Notes: a model not told the origin generated them from the sequence alone. A DNA stretch of 64,000 nucleotides from Eublepharis macularius (GCF_028583425.1 NC_072791.1:43345368-43409367), one strand, 5' to 3'; counted from the stretch's first letter, positions 9,400-21,770 are shown. Made by a program: numbers and translations.

Positions 9400-12300
9400 T
9401 ATATATTTATTCATTGTTATCAGGTCTCTGGACCGCTGGTCCCTGTTTGGTACATTGCTGGTCCTGTGCCCCTTGTAATTAAGACTTAAGGTCTTAGGGT
9501 TACACTATATGAGTCCACTGATTTCAGTGCACTCTGACTGGCGTAATTCTGCATAGGCGTGCATTGTAAGTTTAATTCATATACAGTATGCCTGGCTCAG
9601 ATATATTTCTTAAGTTCATCATTCATTCTGGTTGCTGTTTGAGAAGGTGTAGCATAGTGCAATGTTGTCCCTGACAGCTTGCAGTCTGTCCCTTTATCTA
9701 TTACCACTTCCTCAAAGTCTAAATACTAAGCATGCTGACTTGTAGGGCCAGTCTGACCATGTAGGTGACCTAGGCAGTCACCTAGGTTGCCAGATGTTTG
9801 AGGAGTCCATTCCGAGCTCTTACTTCTCTCCTCTGGACTCTGCGGCAGTCTTCATTCTTGCACCAGTGCAAGAATGCTGCTGCACCTGCATGCACCTGTT
9901 AGGTGAGCCTGCCTGGATGAGAAGAGCCCTCACATTCGTGCTGACAAAACTCTTGCGCCTGCTGCAGTTGACCAGAGGGATGAATAGGGTACTGCTTGTA
10001 CCAGCTGATCCTCTTTCCTCCATCCCAGGAGCTCCAGTGGCAGTGACTTCTTTTGTGTAGGAGTTGGAGAGATCCATATCTCAATGATGAACTTGCAGCA
10101 AGGCCCTAGAGATGAATAAGCACAGATTTCATATCTGCTGGAAAAGTTCTAGGATTGGACAGTGAGTTTCTTATGGTTTATCAGCAGATTATGCTGCTTG
10201 TTTCTGATATCAGAGTTCAATAAAACAATACACACACACATATTATTAGAAAATTGTTATGGACAGTTTTGAATGCCTCCTACTCGATACACCAAGACAT
10301 GCTGCCATAGATTGCTCCTTGTTGGGAGGGATCCTTCATGCCCAAAGTTGCATTTCCACTTTGGCTTTTGGATATATCCCATTTTGCGCTCAGTCACCAC
10401 CTCCCTTCAGGCATGCTCTAGTACAAAGCTTTCCCACTGATGCCTTACTAGTCCATGAGGGTCTCCACCGCAAGGTCACAAGTGCATAAGCAGCATCTTT
10501 CCAAGGTGATGCCTCATTCTTTCCCCTTCCTCTGCCTGTGGCTGCTGGTGCTTACAATGGATGGCTCTTAACTGCCTGGCATTAACACTGGTTGCAGTCT
10601 ATCTGATTTTGGCTCTGGGTGAATAATCTGGGGCCAAAAAGCTGGGCTGTCCCTCCCAGAGAGCTTTGGTTCCTAGACCAGGCTAGGGGCAGCTTCAGTG
10701 CCTCTGACCCTCCCCTGGGGTACTCTCACTTGCCTTTTAAATGTGAAAGAGGTGGCCGAGCTCAAACCTACCTAGACAGCCACCAGGATTTGCCTCTAAT
10801 CGGTGAGGCAGGCTGGATTGTGGGTCCTTTAAGGCTCAAGGCCTTGAAATAGCTTCAGAACTTTGTCTCAGACTACTTGTTTCCCAGTTCCTGAAAGCAG
10901 GTGCATGTAAAGCAAAGTTGTGAATATTTATACAAATTGGTGGCCTAGTGTAAAAAGGTTACAACTCCAAAATCATGTTAGGGTTAATGAAAAGTTTTAC
11001 AAAGTATCTCTTATTTTTCATTGTTCATTTTGAATGCTGACTAAATAAAAGTTAGTGTTCATTCTAGACTTATCAGTGTTTTCTTCATTGGTGGTGGTGA
11101 GGAAATAGTTCATGTAGGGTACTAAAAACCTCGGACCAGCCCTTATTGGTTTCAGTTTGTCTTTCTTCCCAGCTGAGCGTGCCTAGGATCATAGTCTTGG
11201 GGGTGAGTCTTGCAGCATTTGAAGAGCATACATTTCTCAAACATTTGTGAACTTGGCATCTATGTGTTTTGAGACGTCAAGGTGAGATTTGCTTTGTTTG
11301 GGATATGCTGCTTCCATAGTGATATTGTTTATCTTTGCTTTATATTCAGCCATCTGATGTATATAACCACTGCTAATGTTTGGATTCAGGTGCTGGAATG
11401 CAGGTTATGAATTCATTGGAGTAGAGGGGTGGTGGGGTGGGGATTTTCAAACATTAGAGATCAATACAAATGCCTAGAAACCAAAGGACCTGCTAGTACC
11501 TGAATCATTTGTTGGCAGGAATTGTTAACCTCAAAATGGGCAAGGTGCTAGCTGGCCTCATCTTGCAGAAACAATAAACCCATCACCACCCTCTTAGGGT
11601 AACCCTGCTGTAAACTGGCAACTGAACTTTGAAGTCTTTGAAAGGACAGGACAAATGTCAGTCCAAGTAAAATGTTTTTCATCTCCTGGGCTGTTTTATT
11701 CTTATGTCTGCCTGTTTGTCATCAACACAAAACTGATAGTAAATTCCTTTCTTGAAGAAGCAGGTGTCTGATTGTACAGATGATCTATCAGTTTCCAGGC
11801 CATTTGCATTAGGTACCAGATAGTTGCTGCAGGATAGACTGTACTGTGTGTTCTGTGCAAAGTAAGGACAACTACACACAAAGAAAGCCCTCTGCCACAA
11901 TTGCCTCAAAACTCTGAAATGATTTTGCTGAAGAGGTGAGGATGGAGGAAAACTTCTGTTTTCTATCTTTATAAAAGTTTGTTTATTTACTTGCTGTATT
12001 TACAGTCCACCTTTCTCACTCAGTGCAGATTATGCAATTATAAAATATTTTTTTCATAATGCTGCTGACCTCTTAATGAATGTTCTTTTATTGCTGCTAT
12101 TGATTCTCTGGTCTATTTGATTTTTTTCTTGTTGTATTAATTCATGTTGTAAATAACCTTGTGTCATAGAGAGTCAAATATTTAAAATAAGGTGGCATAG
12201 AACAGTTTGGAAGAGTAGGTGGTGTTTTGAAAAAGCCCAGAAACTAGGGGAATTCTGTACAAGGGAGTCCATGTGCTACATAGTTCCCCTCCCTGCCTGC

Positions 12301-12420
12301 CTGATGAGAAGCTAAGCTCCTTTACAACTTCTTATTTCTGTATCTTTTGCTTTTCCTATCTTGTCTTCACACTTGCTTTGCATGTCTTCTTCTCTGCTGT
12401 CCCCATCTTTCTCTAGCTTT
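9400..12420 (+). other. Intron 1 stretch without recognisable genes
   Basis: I see no splice-flanked exon and no intact element here. A short piece near 11975-12050 (TATTTACAGTCCACCTTTCTCACTCAG) looks like the tail of a tRNA-SINE on the minus strand. The open frames in this stretch have no recognisable motif. Confidence 0.5.
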
Positions 12421-12424
12421 ACAC

Positions 12425-12965
12425 ACGATGAAAAGTTGAGTGAATTGAATTTATTGGTCTTATAGTCTGCTTTCCCCACAAACAGGCTCAGAGCAGATAA
12501 CATCAGTATTAAAATTTACATTAAGACCATAAATAAACATACACTTTAGTAATAAAACAGCTCTAGATGGCAGCCCATATTACCCAGCCCCAGCCAAACA
12601 TTCCATGGGGTGGGAGATGAAAAGAACAGCAGTGGTCCAACCAATAGAAAATCCAAGGGGGGGGGTTTCACTACCCCCCCCCCCCAAACAGGAGACAAGC
12701 AAGAAGCTTTCCCATAGTCCAACCTCAACCACATGCCTGGAGAAACATCTCTGTTTTACAGGCCTGACAAAAAAATAATAACTCTTGCTGGGCCTGGGTT
12801 TCAGCAGACAGAGTTCTACCAGACTGGTGCCAGAACTGAGAAGGCCCTGGCTCTGGTCAAGACCAGACAAGCCTCCCTGGGGCCAGGGACCACCAGCAGT
12901 TGTTTGTTGGCTGATTGGAGCACCCTCCAGGGCACATATGGTAGGAAGTGGTTTCATGTCAAATG
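12425..12965 (-). repeat. LINE-derived repeat, copy A (unassigned family)
   Basis: It shares order and wording with 50365-51050: CTCAACCACATGCCTGGAGA, ACATCTCTGTTTTACAGG, GAGTTCTACCAG, AAGCCTCCCTGGGGCCAGGG and ACCACCAGCAG. A poly-G/poly-C pair near 12654-12686 may be a length-variable tract. I believe it is the non-coding end of a LINE, but the family is not identifiable without a repeat library. The strand is uncertain. Confidence 0.55.
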
Positions 12966-12989
12966 AAAACAACAGATTTTTTTCCTTAC

Positions 12990-14870
12990 ATGAAGGCAAT
13001 AGGGAAGAGAAATATTGTTTTGTTGCTTGCTCCCTATGAGACAGAATGCATTGACCGTATTTCTGAGAACTTTTTTTGCAGCCACAGTAGCTTATGAACT
13101 ATCAAGCTCATTGTGGGGAGAGAACTGGGGAAAATACTTCAGATTCCTCTCTGCCTGCAAAAAAAAAAAGTTTGGCTGATGAGCCACCTAAGACTATCCA
13201 GCCCCTGGCAAAGGCTGACATTCTAGGCAACTGATGAGAAGAATGAGCTTGTGTTCTGCGAATGGTTGAGGAGCTGTTCAACCTGATTGTTTGAAAAAGA
13301 ATGTGATGGTCATATTACGGGCCAATATGCACAGAGCTAAAGTTGAAGGAATGAAGACAAACAGCTACCATTATTCTATGAAGTCTGTAGCTTGTCACTT
13401 TCACTAATGAAACAACTAGCTGCTGTGTGTAATTGGAGTTTGTCCTGTAATGTAGTAGCTGATATGCTTTTCTTTACCTGCATGCCAGCTGGAGAAGGCC
13501 CTCCAGAATCCCTCCTTCTAGCTCCCACAGAATGAAGAAGCAAGATTTCTGATATACTCAAGAGCTATTATATTTGCCTTCTTCTAAGCTGAACATTGGT
13601 TCTGAAAATCAACAGTTATGAAATCTGTTTTTTCCTATTCTCTTCCAAGATATTCAAAGCAATGTAGCGGATGGGCCTATTTTAACTTGTATCAGACATT
13701 TTTAGATCATTCTCTGAACTTGGGAACAAAATCCAAATAGCATACATCCTGAAGTGCTGCTGTCTGCTAGTGCTGTGTGTTACCTTATGTACTCAACATG
13801 CATCAAAAACCCTGTTTTAGTACACATGATTGATTTTGTAGCGCACAAAGACAAAGGAATTGCAGGATAAAAACTGGGCCAGTTTATCAGCTTCTGTCTG
13901 CTGCTGGTTTCATTCGGGTACCATGTTCAACTGTTGCACAGAAATAAGATTCTAAAACACATAGCTGAAGCCTTCAATACTGGTGCCACTATTCTGTGTT
14001 CATTCATTATAGAGAGGATATAGAGATAAATACCGCACTCGCAGGTGTAGCAACTCTGCTACAACCCCTAGTCACAATAGTGTACCAGTTGACCACCTCC
14101 TCTTATAGGAAGAAAGATAAGCAGCCTACTAGCACCCTCAGTCCATGAATGCTGAAATGCAAAGCACACTCAGGGAGGGAACATAAGGAGCACAGCACCC
14201 AGCACTGGAGCATGGTCATGTTACAGATATCGTTAGAAATATAGAACTGTTGCCAGATTTGGCCGAGAAAATGATAGATATCTGCAGATGGAAACAGGGC
14301 TAGCCCTGTCCGATAGACATGCCACAAAGGGAGTCTAGAGGCCTAGAACAGGTCAGCCTTGGAGAAGGGCACAAAACAGAGAAATAACACAGTTGAATGG
14401 CCTTGTGTAGATTAATAGAACTGTCTCATCTGTCTCAATAGATACAATGAGTTGAGGCCCAATGTATTGAAAGTGTCTGAGAAGGACAGGAATGTTTAAC
14501 TTCACAGACATTGGAGATATAGCTTAAGGATGGGTGTATTGATTGAAGCCAAAAGATATTCCTATGTAAGAGAAACCTGTAATCATTAATTTTCCATAGA
14601 CTTTTTAAAAATAAAGAGTAGCAAGAATGAACTAACAATTTGTACATACTTCAAGATTTTTCAAATATATATAACCTTATCTGGTGTTTGAAGTTATAAG
14701 ATAACTAGTTAGCCAAGAATGTGAGCTCTTTTACAGCAGAACAGTGAGTTGTTGTTATGAGAAGCTGAATTGATTGAGAGCTTCTTCCTAGAAGGGGCTC
14801 CTTGGCTCTGATCTGCTTTTTTGGGGGGTAAGATACTTTCTTGGGCTCATGTAATTGCTCTCCTCTGACC
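12990..14870 (+). other. Intron 1 stretch, nothing recognised
   Basis: AT-rich unique-looking sequence. No coding motif, tRNA or repeat boundary was seen apart from an A-run near 13159. Confidence 0.45.
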
Positions 14871-14873
14871 TGG

Positions 14874-15076
14874 ATAGCCCAGGTGAGCTTGTTCTGGTCA
14901 GATCTCAGAAGCTAAGCAGGGTCGGCCTTAGTTAATAATTGGATGGGAGACCTCCAGCAAAGACCAGGACTGCAGAGGCTGGCAATGGCAAACCACCTCT
15001 GATAGTCTCTTGCCGTGAAAACATCGCCAGGGGTTGCTAGAAGTCACCTATGACTTGAGGGCACTACACACACTCA
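14874..15076 (+). repeat. 5S-rRNA-derived SINE
   Basis: CAGATCTCAGAAGCTAAGCA, GGGTCGGCCTTAGTTAATAA and TTGGATGGGAGACC reproduce the 5S rRNA internal control region closely. The family tail follows (GGCAATGGCAAACCACCTCT, CTATGACTTGAGGGCACT). This is one of the best-preserved copies in the window. Confidence 0.88.
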
Positions 15077-15837
15077 ATGGGCAGTTATAATGATGGTACG
15101 ATTTTCTGTTGATTGAGTTAATATAAAGACTGCTGAATAATCATGTTTTAATAATAAAGGCTTAGAACGAAGCAGATATTCTAGAATAGTATTCCTTGTG
15201 TACTCTACCCAGTAACGAACCTAAAATATTATCTGTGGTATACCACTTGCCAGGAGTTAAATAATTTGATATAGGGAAGCTAAATAGATGCTTAGGGCTT
15301 CTTAAGTGCTATCTGAAACAGGCCTGACTGGAGTCCTCTGGAACAGTTAGTAAGAGTATTGGAATGAACCTGTGCCATGAACCCCACAGTTGGGTGTTTG
15401 AGTTCTATCCTGCATCTATCCAAACATTTGACAGACAGAGACACAGAGAAGAAAACACGGCTGCTGCAGATACACCACACCTATGTCTCTTTCAGCCAGT
15501 ACCGCTTCTGCACAAGATTGGGTCTTTGGGGTGGAGTGAGGAGCTTCAGCTTTTTGCCATACAGGGGAGGTGCCACTACTAGCATAGTAACAAGAAGGCA
15601 CATAACTGCACGTTTACAGAAAGCAGTCTTGGCAGCTCTCCCCACAATAGCTCCCTAGGGATATGCACCCATGTGACAAACCAGAGTCATGGGTTCAGAG
15701 CCTTCTAACAGGGATGCTGGCAAAGCTCACCTTTTAGCCTGCGGTAGGCAGCTCAGCAGTAAATGGAAGAGGCCACACTAGAATTAATACTTTTTTAACC
15801 ACATGTCCAGCTGACACACAAGAACAGTACACAGAAT

Positions 15838-16076
15838 AGTGGAGCCAGTAAGGTTGTGGTTAGAGTTATAAACCAGGATCTGGGACACCCTTGTTCAAAT
15901 CCCCACTCTGCCTTGGAAGCTTTCTGGGAGATCTTGGGCCAGTTACTCTTTCTCAGCCTAACCTATTTTACATGGTGATGGTTGTGAGGATAAAATGAAC
16001 ACGGGAAAATCAGTGTAAACTGTTATGGATTGCCACTGTGAAGAAAAGTGGGGTATAAACATCTAAAGAAATAAAG
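15838..16076 (+). repeat. tRNA-derived SINE with RTE/Bov-B-like tail
   Basis: The head GAGCCAGTAAGGTTGTGGTT and B-box-like TTGTTCAAATCCCCACTCTG are followed by GGGCCAGTTACTCTTTCTCA. The tail is GATAAAATGAACACGGGAAA with GGGGTATAAACATCTAAAGA. The tail wording fits the LINE partner of Sauria SINEs. Confidence 0.8.
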
Positions 16077-16144
16077 GGTATTAGTTTTTTCCCAGCAATT
16101 CTGGTCATGTTACATGGTTGACACCAGTTAAATATATTTATTTA

Positions 16145-16497
16145 CTTCACAATAACCCTGTTAGGTAGGTTAGCCTGAGAGAATGGCTGGCCCATCATCA
16201 CACAGACACTTGAAACTGCCTTATACTGAATCAGGTCATTGGTCCATCAAGGCCAGTGTTGCCTACTTATACTGGCAGTGGCTCTCCAGGATCTGAGGCA
16301 GAGGTCTTTCACATCACCTGCTACCTGGTCCCTTTTAACTGGAGATGCCAGTGGTTGAACCTAGGCCTTCTGCATGCAAAGCAGATTCTTTGCCTCTGAG
16401 CCCTGGCTCTTTGTCCCACAGCAACTTTCTGTAGCAGAGTGTGGATTCAAACCTGGGTCTCCCGCATCCTAGTCCAGCACTACTCCATACTGGCTCT
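16145..16497 (-). repeat. SINE-in-SINE: tRNA SINE split by a second tRNA-type SINE
   Basis: The outer element (minus) has its head at about 16405-16497 (GAGCCAGTATGGAGTAGTGC read in reverse) and its tail at 16145-16200. Between them, 16203-16412 is a different SINE on the minus strand. That inner element has an A-box-like GGCTCAGAGGCAAAG, GCTTTGCATGCAGAAGG, a B-box-like GGTTCAACC and the tail AGTATAAGGCAGTTTCAAG. The inner family recurs at 45040-45212. Confidence 0.7.
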
Positions 16498-16500
16498 ACA

Positions 16501-17944
16501 CCAGGATGAAGTGGGGCTGCAATGAAAGGTATAGCACAGTGGATAGGCATAGTAGGCCTTGGGTATCCCATCCAAGACCTGTATTCAGAATGCAGTAGCA
16601 GGCAATTGCCCAGGCTGTGCTGGGAAGGGGGTATACTGGCATGCCATTGCCTGGGTTATCTGTGTTGACAGTTTTGTCCCTGCATCTCCAAATGGGTGAA
16701 TGGGGTTTCCCTTTGGACTTTCTGTTCTGAGATGGAGTATCTGTCAAAGTTCTTAGCAGAACATTATCAGACATAAGCTAAAGGAATGCATGCTTTCTTC
16801 TTTGGCTGTGTGCTCCCTTGTTGTACTACATGCTCCCTTTCTGTGAGATTCCCATCACCATAGTCCCCCTTTCTGTGCTCTAAGCATGTGTGACATGGAT
16901 CCCATTTTATCCACTGAGTTGTGCGTGTCTTGGCTGAGGTTTAAATAATACTTAGGAGAGCTGTGATTGACTGCAGATTGCAGTCATGCGAAGGGGTGCA
17001 GAGGCTTAGTCGGTATAGTTATAGGCTGGGTGGAGGCAGGGACGGATCGGGGGGGGCAGAGGGGGTAGTCTGCCCCCGCCGCCACTAGGGAGGGGGCGCT
17101 GGGAGCAGCTGCCAGCTGCCAGAGAACACAGGCAGCAGCCCCTCGCGCCTCGCAGCCCCCCGCGCTGCCTTTTGCCTGCCCCACAGGACAGGGGGCGGCC
17201 GGCTTGCCGCGCACCCCCTGTCCTGCAGGGCAGGCAAAAGGCAGCGCGGGGGGCTGCGGGGCCGTCCGCGCCATTCGCCTGCCCCGCAGGACAGGGGGTG
17301 GCCGGCCACCCCCTGTCCTGCGGGACAGGCAAATGGTGCGGGTGGCCACGCTGCCTTTTGCCTGCCCTGCAGGGCAGGGGGTGCGCAGCAAGCTGGCAGC
17401 CCCATGTCCTGCGGGGCAGGCGAAAGGCAGCGTGCAGGGCTGCGAGGCCGCCCGCGCCATACGCCTGTAGGGAGGCAAATGGCGTGGGCGCTTCCCAGCC
17501 CTGCACGCTGCCTCCGCCGTTCTGCCCTGTGCGATGACATCACCGAAGTGACGTCATCACGCAGCGCGGGGAGTGCATGCGCGAGGTGGTCGGCCTAGGG
17601 TTGCCCTGGGAGCGGGCAACCCTAGATCTGGCGCTGGGTGGAGGTTGTGTTTTTATTCTCCATCTATTGTATGGAGAATGCATCAGTGTTTCCTTTAGCA
17701 TTACATTGTACCAGTGGGACACAGGCAGGGGAGGCTTAGGATGCTGATTAATCCCTGTGTCTCCCCAGAGCTACTAATTTCTGCACTGATGACAGAGTTA
17801 CAGTGGTCCAGAACCAGCACAACTTGGTGCAAATGTATCTCTGTGTTACACTAGCCATGGGGCTTAGTTGTTTTGAGGAAGGACTGAGGTTCTGCTATGC
17901 CTATCCACTGTGCTATACCTTTCATTGCAGCCCCACTCCATCCT
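16501..17944. repeat. Inverted repeat pair (16501-16555 and 17892-17944)
   Basis: About 53 bases around GTGGGGCTGCAATGAAAGGT and ATAGCACAGTGGATAGGCAT recur as their reverse complement 1.34 kb away with few mismatches. CCTAGTCCAGCACT lies just outside both arms. The pair brackets the GC-rich palindrome element at 17037-17632. Confidence 0.8.
17037..17632. mobile_element. GC-rich serial-palindrome element with 12-bp flanking duplication
   Basis: A 596-bp very GC-rich block is bounded by perfect 12-bp direct repeats, GCTGGGTGGAGG, at 17025-17036 and 17633-17644. It holds consecutive hairpins built from one word, GCCTGCC-C-GCAGGACAGGGG, and its complement: about 17164-17254, 17272-17340 and 17348-17438. 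A further arm pair is GCGCCATACGCC against AGGCAAATGGCG. A final palindrome, CTAGGGTTGCC against GGCAACCCTAG, lies at 17596-17625. No coding signature is convincing; the overlapping open frames on both strands follow from the base composition. The family is unknown to me. Confidence 0.65.
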
Positions 17945-17949
17945 AGTGC

Positions 17950-18690
17950 TGGACTAGGATCCCTCAATGTAATGCAAACTTTTGTAGTATAGAGTCCACT
18001 CTGTCAGTGTGACAGAGAAAGCTCATGCTACAATAAGGCTATTAAAGGAAAAGTCTTGTGGCCCCTTACTTTTATCTGCTTAGGAGACTTAAAGTGTGTC
18101 TAGCAGACGCAGCCAGGAAGATAACTATACCATTGGCTTGATGGAAATGGGCTTTTGTTAGCAGCTTGACCTAGGGATCCAGGGGATAGGTCTGTGCTGT
18201 TAGAGAGAACTTAACTGCTATCATTGTAGAAATACGTACTTACCTCAAAGCTCTACATTGTGTTCAAGGTTTTCCTTTTGTTCATATTGTCATAGCAGAG
18301 AAGCAAGTCCTTAACAGAAGAAATGGAGTTAATAGTGTGCAGTGTGGAGCTAGGCTGTGAGAGAAATATATCAAGGGGTGGCCGCCAAAAATGTGCATAT
18401 TTACATTTTATACAGTTGTCATGGACATGGCAAGCTCCCTTTGCTAGTCATGAACAGAAGAGCTGTCATAGAACTTAAAAAGAAATCATTGTTCATATTT
18501 CTGTCTACCTAGACTGAATGACCATGCTTTCTTTAGCTGCCACCAATAAATACATATTTCATCCAGTTAATAGTTTCCATTTATGTAGTTTGCTCAGGTT
18601 CCAGGACCAGACCAAGCAACACTGCAGCATTTGATCCTGAATAGCTTTGACATGCAAAAGTTGCACAATATGAAAAACCAGTTATTTAAA
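17950..18690 (+). other. Intron 1 stretch, nothing recognised
   Basis: Ordinary intronic sequence with no repeat boundary or coding motif that I can support. Confidence 0.45.
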
Positions 18691-18802
18691 ATAACTGGTT
18701 TTGTTGTGGGGATAATAACATACTTTATAAATCACTCTGAATGGGTGTTAAGTCATCCTGAAGGGCAGTATATACATCGAATATTGTTGTTGTTGTTATT
18801 GA
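18690..18802 (+). repeat. 3' half of a Sauria-type SINE
   Basis: GGTTTTGTTGTGGGGATAAT, AAATCACTCTGAATGGGTGT and a terminal (TTG)n tract match the complement of the intact copy at 45519-45782. The tRNA-like head is missing. Confidence 0.75.
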
Positions 18803-19002
18803 TAGTGGCTGAGGCAGACAAATCACCCAACTGGCCTCCTGCCGAGGGGGGCGTGTGCCCCCTCGATTCTATTGTCCATTTGATAGCTGACTACCATGTC
18901 CGACGGGCCCTAATGACTGGAGATTGGATTGTACAATATGTGCGCTGTACTTAGGATGTTTTAATTTATTTTTATGCTACCAGTGTTTTATCTTTATGTA
19001 TC

Positions 19003-21277
19003 TTTTTTTTAAAAAACTTTATTGTTCTTTAAATGTTCATATTACAGAGATTGTAATAGATAATTAAATTTACAAGAATAACAATACAATATAGTAATAA
19101 AATATAACAGAGTGCTAGAAGAAATTAAAATTGAAGATAGAATACACTACAGTAACATCAGAGGGGTTTAGCTTACCAGTCTTAAGTGAAATCTCAACAT
19201 GCTTCAGAAGGAGGTGAGTGCCTGGGGGACATAGGAGGGTGGTAGAATGTCATGTTTGCTGAGGTAAGTCGGCAGCGGAAACCAGTTTTGTGTGAATTTG
19301 GCTTGTGAGTCCTCAGTATCAGATTGTTTCAGACCATGTGAGATTTTCTCGTGTATGAAAAACACCCATAATTTTTTGTGCCATGTTTCAGTGGTGGGAG
19401 AGCGCTAGTCTTTCCATTTAGCTGCAATTACCATTTTTGCTTCTCCTACTAGAATGGCTATAAGTTCACTCCATGATGACAAATCAGACCTGTTTTCCCA
19501 GACATTTAGCAGCAATGATTCTGGTGAATTTGGTATGGAACTCCCAATTATTTCATGGATGTTTTTTGTGATTTCCTCCCAGAATTGTTCATCAAAATTT
19601 TGAATGCTTGCTGTCGGATAGGAAAGGCTCTCATTGAAAATGATTTCCAGATGTGGTTCCAATGTTCTTCTGTCAAATCTATTGAACGCACAGTCTGCCA
19701 GGTCTTTTAATATTTACGGGCCTTAACTGCATCTTCTCTAAGCAGGATTTTGAAAATAATTGAGAGCAAACCTCTCGTGGCACCTTCATTTATATTGAGT
19801 ATTTTTTCAAAGTCTGTTTTGGGTCTCTTTATTGCCATATATTTGGGTCTCTCATTAAATGCTGTAACTGGAGATAGCAGTACCATGGTATTTTCACATC
19901 TAAATATTGTTCTAAATCCGCTTTTCCTTTGAGAGTACTTTTGTGAGTAAGGTCAGTTAGTGTTAATGTGCCTGTTTGTTTCCAGTGAGGCTGGAATTCC
20001 TTACCTGGAGGGAACCAGGGTTGGTTAATAAACTCCTGCATTGGAGACAGATCTGGGGCTAGCTTCTTTCTCTACCTATGCCAAATCTTTAAGGATGTGT
20101 GCAGGAATTCATTTTGCAGAGCCCGGATGGAACAGATTGAAGGACAATTCCAAAATATTTCATTTAGGATTTTAGGGCGAATATAATGTCCTTTTGTGTA
20201 TCCAACCCTCTGTAGTATTCTTGTTTAGCATTTGAACTACATTGACCAATTTAGCTGCATGATGGTATAGTTTTAGATCTGATATACTTAAAACCTCTCT
20301 TCTGGGAGGGATTATGTATTATTTTGAAGTTGACTCTGTCTTTTGTAAGACCAGAGGAAATTATTTAACATTGTTTGCCATTTGTTTAGTTGTGTATTAG
20401 ATAGACATGGGCAAGAATTGGGAAAAACGCGAACCACATGATTCGTGGTTCGTCGTGTTCCACGAGCGGCAGGAGAAGGGGGCTGTCCCTTTCACATACC
20501 CCACGCTGCCTTTAGCCGATCAGCTGAACCCAGCACGGGGCATTTGAAACAGACAACCCCCTTCTCCTGCCGCTTGCAGGCAGCAGAAGAACGGGGCTGT
20601 CACTTACACACACCCCATGTGGGAATTAATGGATTGGTGGCACCAGCCTGTCTGGCTTCACAAACTGCTCAGGACTCTCACGAACCGGGCAAAAAAGTTG
20701 TGCTGAAATCTGCTAGTGTTTTGCACCACTCTGGTAAAGATTGTATTGGATGTGACATATAGAGCACCAGGTCATCAGCAGACAAGCTTATTTTATGTCC
20801 ATGGCCTCCTACATGCATCCCTTTGATCTCTTTATTGGCTCATATTGCTTGAGCTAGGGCCTCTATCCCCAGCGCAAACAGCAGTGGGGACAGAGGACAG
20901 CCTTGTCGTGTTCCTCGAGTTATGGGATACGAATTTGACATTAAGCCATTTGCTCGCACCTTTACTATTGGAGCTTCATATATACTTGATATCAGCCTAA
21001 GGAATCTTTCCCCAAACCCCATTTTGTTCAGCAAGGCCTTTAAATATGGAATTTCTATAGAATCAAAAGCCTTTTCTATATCAATTGAAAGCAGTAAAGA
21101 GGGGTCTGGTTGGTGTCTGCCATAATTTATCACATTTAGGGTATGGCTGATGTTGTTAGTCATATTTCTCTTTGGAATGAACCCAGTTTAGTCTATATTT
21201 ATATAATTTGGAATAATGTTTTTCATTCTTTGTACTATCACTGAAGAAAAAAATTTGGCATCTTGATTAATCAATGC
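19003..21277 (-). pseudogene. L1 ORF2, RT core to 3' end (split and decayed)
   Basis: Read on the minus strand, 20693-21277 encodes the L1 reverse-transcriptase core: SIDIEKAFDSI, TRGTRQGCPLSPLLFAL, then an LSADDLVLY box at about 20764-20792, where YADD/FADD is usual. From 20394 down to about 19400 the ORF2 C-terminal region is recognisable (ENRSDLSSWSELIAILVGE). The element ends at a T-run near 19003, the complement of its poly-A tail. Many stops and frameshifts are present. The 5' parts lie at 27918-28344 and 31567-32650, separated by later insertions. Confidence 0.85.
20395..20695. mobile_element. Small foldback MITE inserted in the L1
   Basis: A 301-bp insert interrupts L1 ORF2 between direct repeats AGTTGTG (20388-20394 and 20696-20702). 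It begins near GACATGGGCAAGAATTGGG. Inside, GCGGCAGGAGAAGGGGGCTG (20466) reappears inverted at 20552-20573 and again as a looser direct copy near 20579. This fits a non-autonomous DNA transposon, probably hAT-like if the duplication is really 8 bp with one mismatch. Confidence 0.6.
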
Positions 21278-21363
21278 CAGGGCTTTTTTTGAGGGGGAAC
21301 GCTCCAGATCGGCATTCTGGCAGCTCTCCTTCGGCTCCATGGGCTCTGCAGAGCAGGCTGTGC

Positions 21364-21770
21364 TGCTTTGAGTTCATTCTGCTTTCTTTTCATTCCTCTG
21401 TGAGTGAGTGAGAGAGAGAGAGCAAGTAGATGCTTCTCGGGCCTGGCGCGGGCTTTGAAGAGGAGGCTAAGCAGCTTTGAGTTCATTCTGCTTTCTTTTC
21501 ATTCCTCTGTGAGAGAGAGAGGGGGAGCTGGGGCCCAGCATGGGCTCTGCAGAGGTGGTTTTGCTGCTTTGAGTTCATTCTGCTTTAATTTCATTCAGGG
21601 GTTTCTGTGTAGGTGTGTGCTGCTTTGAGTTCATTCTGTTTTATTTTTGTTGGGAGTGGGTGGGTGGGTGGGGCTGTGTGTGTATGTGTGCTGCTTTGAG
21701 TTCATTCCACTTTCTTTTCAGGAAGGTGAGTGGGGCTGTGTGTGTGTGTGTGTGTGTGTGTGTGTTGCTT
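21364..21770 (+). repeat. Minisatellite, five irregular copies, with (TG)n tract
   Basis: GCTTTGAGTTCATTCTGCTT begins at 21364, 21474, 21566, 21622 and 21693 with variable spacers rich in GAGAGA or GTGTGT. A pure TG tract occupies 21737-21765. The array lies in the left part of the hAT-like element. Confidence 0.85.

Noticed and set aside
9121..9482. Open frames across the CA repeat
   Set aside because: Val/Cys or Thr/His repeats are translations of the microsatellite.
14874..15076. A real 5S rRNA gene
   Set aside because: Only the internal-promoter part matches and a SINE tail follows; the flanking halves of 5S rRNA are missing.
16984..17543. Open frames of 150-166 codons on both strands in the GC-rich block
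   Set aside because: They are repetitive Pro/Ala/Gly/Cys-rich translations of the palindromes in several frames at once, without start context or any domain.
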